In this document: piece after piece, positions 7,822 through 8,963 of the stretch
How the letters are laid out: each line of letters opens with the position of its first letter
How positions within the stretch are numbered: the stretch's first letter is position 1
Origin: an uncultured Comamonadaceae bacterium
Lineage (GTDB): Bacteria; Pseudomonadota; Gammaproteobacteria; Burkholderiales; Burkholderiaceae_C
Length of the DNA stretch: 8,963 nt
Reading direction: 5' to 3'
Assembly: GCA_937893415.1 (NCBI GenBank)
Contig: CALBWZ010000372.1
Coordinates: forward strand, 1-8,963
The notes under the pieces: generated by a model
Databases searched by the model: none
The model's input: the letters and a program-made list of their open reading frames with translations, nothing else
What the model was told of the DNA's origin: nothing
Made by a program: the position numbers and the translations under genes

Positions 7822-7848
7822 ATGCCACGAAAACCTATTTATGTCTAA
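7822..7848 (+). CDS. Possible eight-codon upstream ORF overlapping metG
   Basis: An ATG at 7822 opens a frame encoding MPRKPIYV. It stops at a TAA inside the second and third codons of metG, overlapping it by eight bases (ATGTCTAA). It lies after the proposed promoter. Neither this ATG nor the metG ATG has a clear ribosome site. If translated, it could feed ribosomes to metG by termination and restart. It may equally be chance; there is no Met-rich or other attenuator-like content. Confidence 0.25.
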   Translation: MPRKPIYV

Positions 7849-8963
7849 GCGCCGATTGTTTGTGACCACCGCCCTGCCCTATGCCAATGGCAATTTCCAT
7901 ATTGGGCACATCATGGAATACATACAGGCTGATATTTGGGTGCGGTTTCAGCGCATGCAGGGCAACGAGGTGCATTTTGTATGCGCCGACGACGCCCACG
8001 GCGCGCCCATCATGATCGCTGCTGAGAAAGCGGGTAAAACGCCGCAGCAGTTTGTGGCCGACATTGCCTCTGGGCGCAAGCCTTACTTAGACGGCTTTCA
8101 TATTGCGTTCGACAACTGGCACAACACCGACGCCCCAGAAAACCACGGCTTGGCGCAAGACATCTACCGAGACTTGCGCGACGCTGGCTTTATAGCCACC
8201 AAGACCATTGAGCAGTTCTTCGACCCCGAAAAGAACATGTTTTTGCCCGACCGCTTCATCAAGGGCGAGTGCCCTAAGTGCGGTGCCAAAGACCAGTACG
8301 GCGACAGCTGTGAGGTCTGCGGCTCTGTGTACGCGCCCACCGAGGTTAAAAACCCGTACTCAGCCTTGTCGGGTGCCACGCCGGTCATGAAGTCGTCTGA
8401 GCATTACTTCTTCAAACTGTCTGACCCACGCGCGATTGCATTTTTAGAACAATGGACCGCTGACGCCGGCCGCTTGCAACCAGAGGTGCTGAACAAAATC
8501 AAAGAATGGTTTGCCATTGACGAAGACGGCAACGGTGGCCTCAGCGACTGGGACATCAGCCGCGATGCGCCTTACTTTGGCATTGAAATTCCAGATGCAC
8601 CTGGCAAGTATTTCTATGTATGGCTTGACGCACCCATAGGCTACTTGGCCTCACTCAAGAATCACTTCAGCAAAACTGGCGGCGACTTTGACGCTTTTAT
8701 GGCCGACCCAGCCACCGAGCAATACCACTTTATTGGCAAAGACATCACGTATTTCCACACGCTGTTTTGGCCAGCCATGTTGCACTTCAGCGGACGCAAA
8801 ACACCCAACGCGGTGTTTGTCCACGGCTTCCTCACCGTCAGCGGTGAAAAAATGAGCAAGAGCCGAGGCACAGGCCTTGACCCCTTGAAATACTTGAACC
8901 TGGGCATGAACCCACAATGGCTGCGCTACTACATCGCCGCCAAGCTCAATGGGCGCAACGAAG
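7841..8963 (+). CDS. metG: Methionyl-tRNA synthetase (3' partial)
   Basis: MetRS charges tRNA-Met with methionine using ATP, in the cytoplasm. 374 codons are visible and the frame runs off the window, so the anticodon-binding part and any C-terminal dimerisation domain are unseen. The class I signature HIGH is at residues 20-23 after LPYANGNF. A zinc knuckle has Cys144, Cys147, Cys157 and Cys160 ([18 protein letters not shown]). The catalytic core shows [22 protein letters not shown] and HFIGKDI, and the KMSKS loop is at 337-341. The start at 7841 ([10 protein letters not shown]) matches the usual distance to HIGH. It lacks a good Shine-Dalgarno sequence. The two Cys pairs place it in the four-cysteine, zinc-binding MetRS type, as in E. 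coli. It diverges from apbC across a 128-bp control region. Confidence 0.97.
   Translation, partial: MSKRRLFVTTALPYANGNFHIGHIMEYIQADIWVRFQRMQGNEVHFVCADDAHGAPIMIAAEKAGKTPQQFVADIASGRKPYLDGFHIAFDNWHNTDAPENHGLAQDIYRDLRDAGFIATKTIEQFFDPEKNMFLPDRFIKGECPKCGAKDQYGDSCEVCGSVYAPTEVKNPYSALSGATPVMKSSEHYFFKLSDPRAIAFLEQWTADAGRLQPEVLNKIKEWFAIDEDGNGGLSDWDISRDAPYFGIEIPDAPGKYFYVWLDAPIGYLASLKNHFSKTGGDFDAFMADPATEQYHFIGKDITYFHTLFWPAMLHFSGRKTPNAVFVHGFLTVSGEKMSKSRGTGLDPLKYLNLGMNPQWLRYYIAAKLNGRNE

Noticed and set aside
1..8963. Search for mobile elements, CRISPR, RNA genes, toxin-antitoxin or defence genes
   Set aside because: No transposase, recombinase, repeat array, tRNA fold or small toxin-like gene pair was seen; the genes are tightly packed housekeeping or transport genes.

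Overview
The window looks like an ordinary chromosomal segment of a betaproteobacterium, most likely Burkholderiales and close to Comamonadaceae. This rests on three things: the character of the MetG, ApbC, Upp and group II truncated globin proteins; the moderately GC-rich coding sequence; and CTAAAAT-type -10 boxes in front of two genes. The placement is by protein character recalled from memory, not by a search. I see no IS element, phage gene, CRISPR array, tRNA or rRNA, and no undescribed multi-gene system that stands out.

Layout from left to right. (1) The C-terminal 400 residues of a SulP-type anion transporter with a STAS tail run on the + strand from the window edge to 1203. (2) A minus-strand pair follows: an 873-residue ten-helix FtsX/YbbP-type ABC permease (4335 to 1714), then a group II truncated haemoglobin (1648 to 1232). 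The globin converges on the SulP gene. (3) A glutamine-synthetase-superfamily ligase lies on the + strand (4519 to 5922), divergent from the permease. (4) A second minus-strand pair is apbC (7712 to 6621), an Mrp-type iron-sulfur carrier ATPase, and upp (6583 to 5951), uracil phosphoribosyltransferase, 37 bp apart. upp converges on the ligase gene across a small hairpin that could terminate both. (5) metG, methionyl-tRNA synthetase, starts at 7841 on the + strand and leaves the window after 374 codons. It is divergent from apbC.

The genes are mostly independent housekeeping functions: anion uptake, a membrane-extraction type permease, a haem protein, an amine-glutamate ligase, Fe-S delivery, pyrimidine salvage and tRNA charging. 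The possible functional links are the permease-globin and apbC-upp transcription units.

The points most worth a second look are small. A consensus -10 box is placed so that the apbC transcript would begin at its ATG (leaderless). An eight-codon upstream ORF overlaps the metG start. The permease has no ATPase gene beside it but has a globin downstream. The glutamine-synthetase homologue keeps the metal and ATP/glutamate ligands but lacks the ammonium-site flap glutamate and the adenylylation tyrosine, so it is probably not a GlnA. The longest gene-free stretch (4336-4518, 183 bp) holds the divergent control region between the permease and the ligase; no gap exceeds 300 bp.
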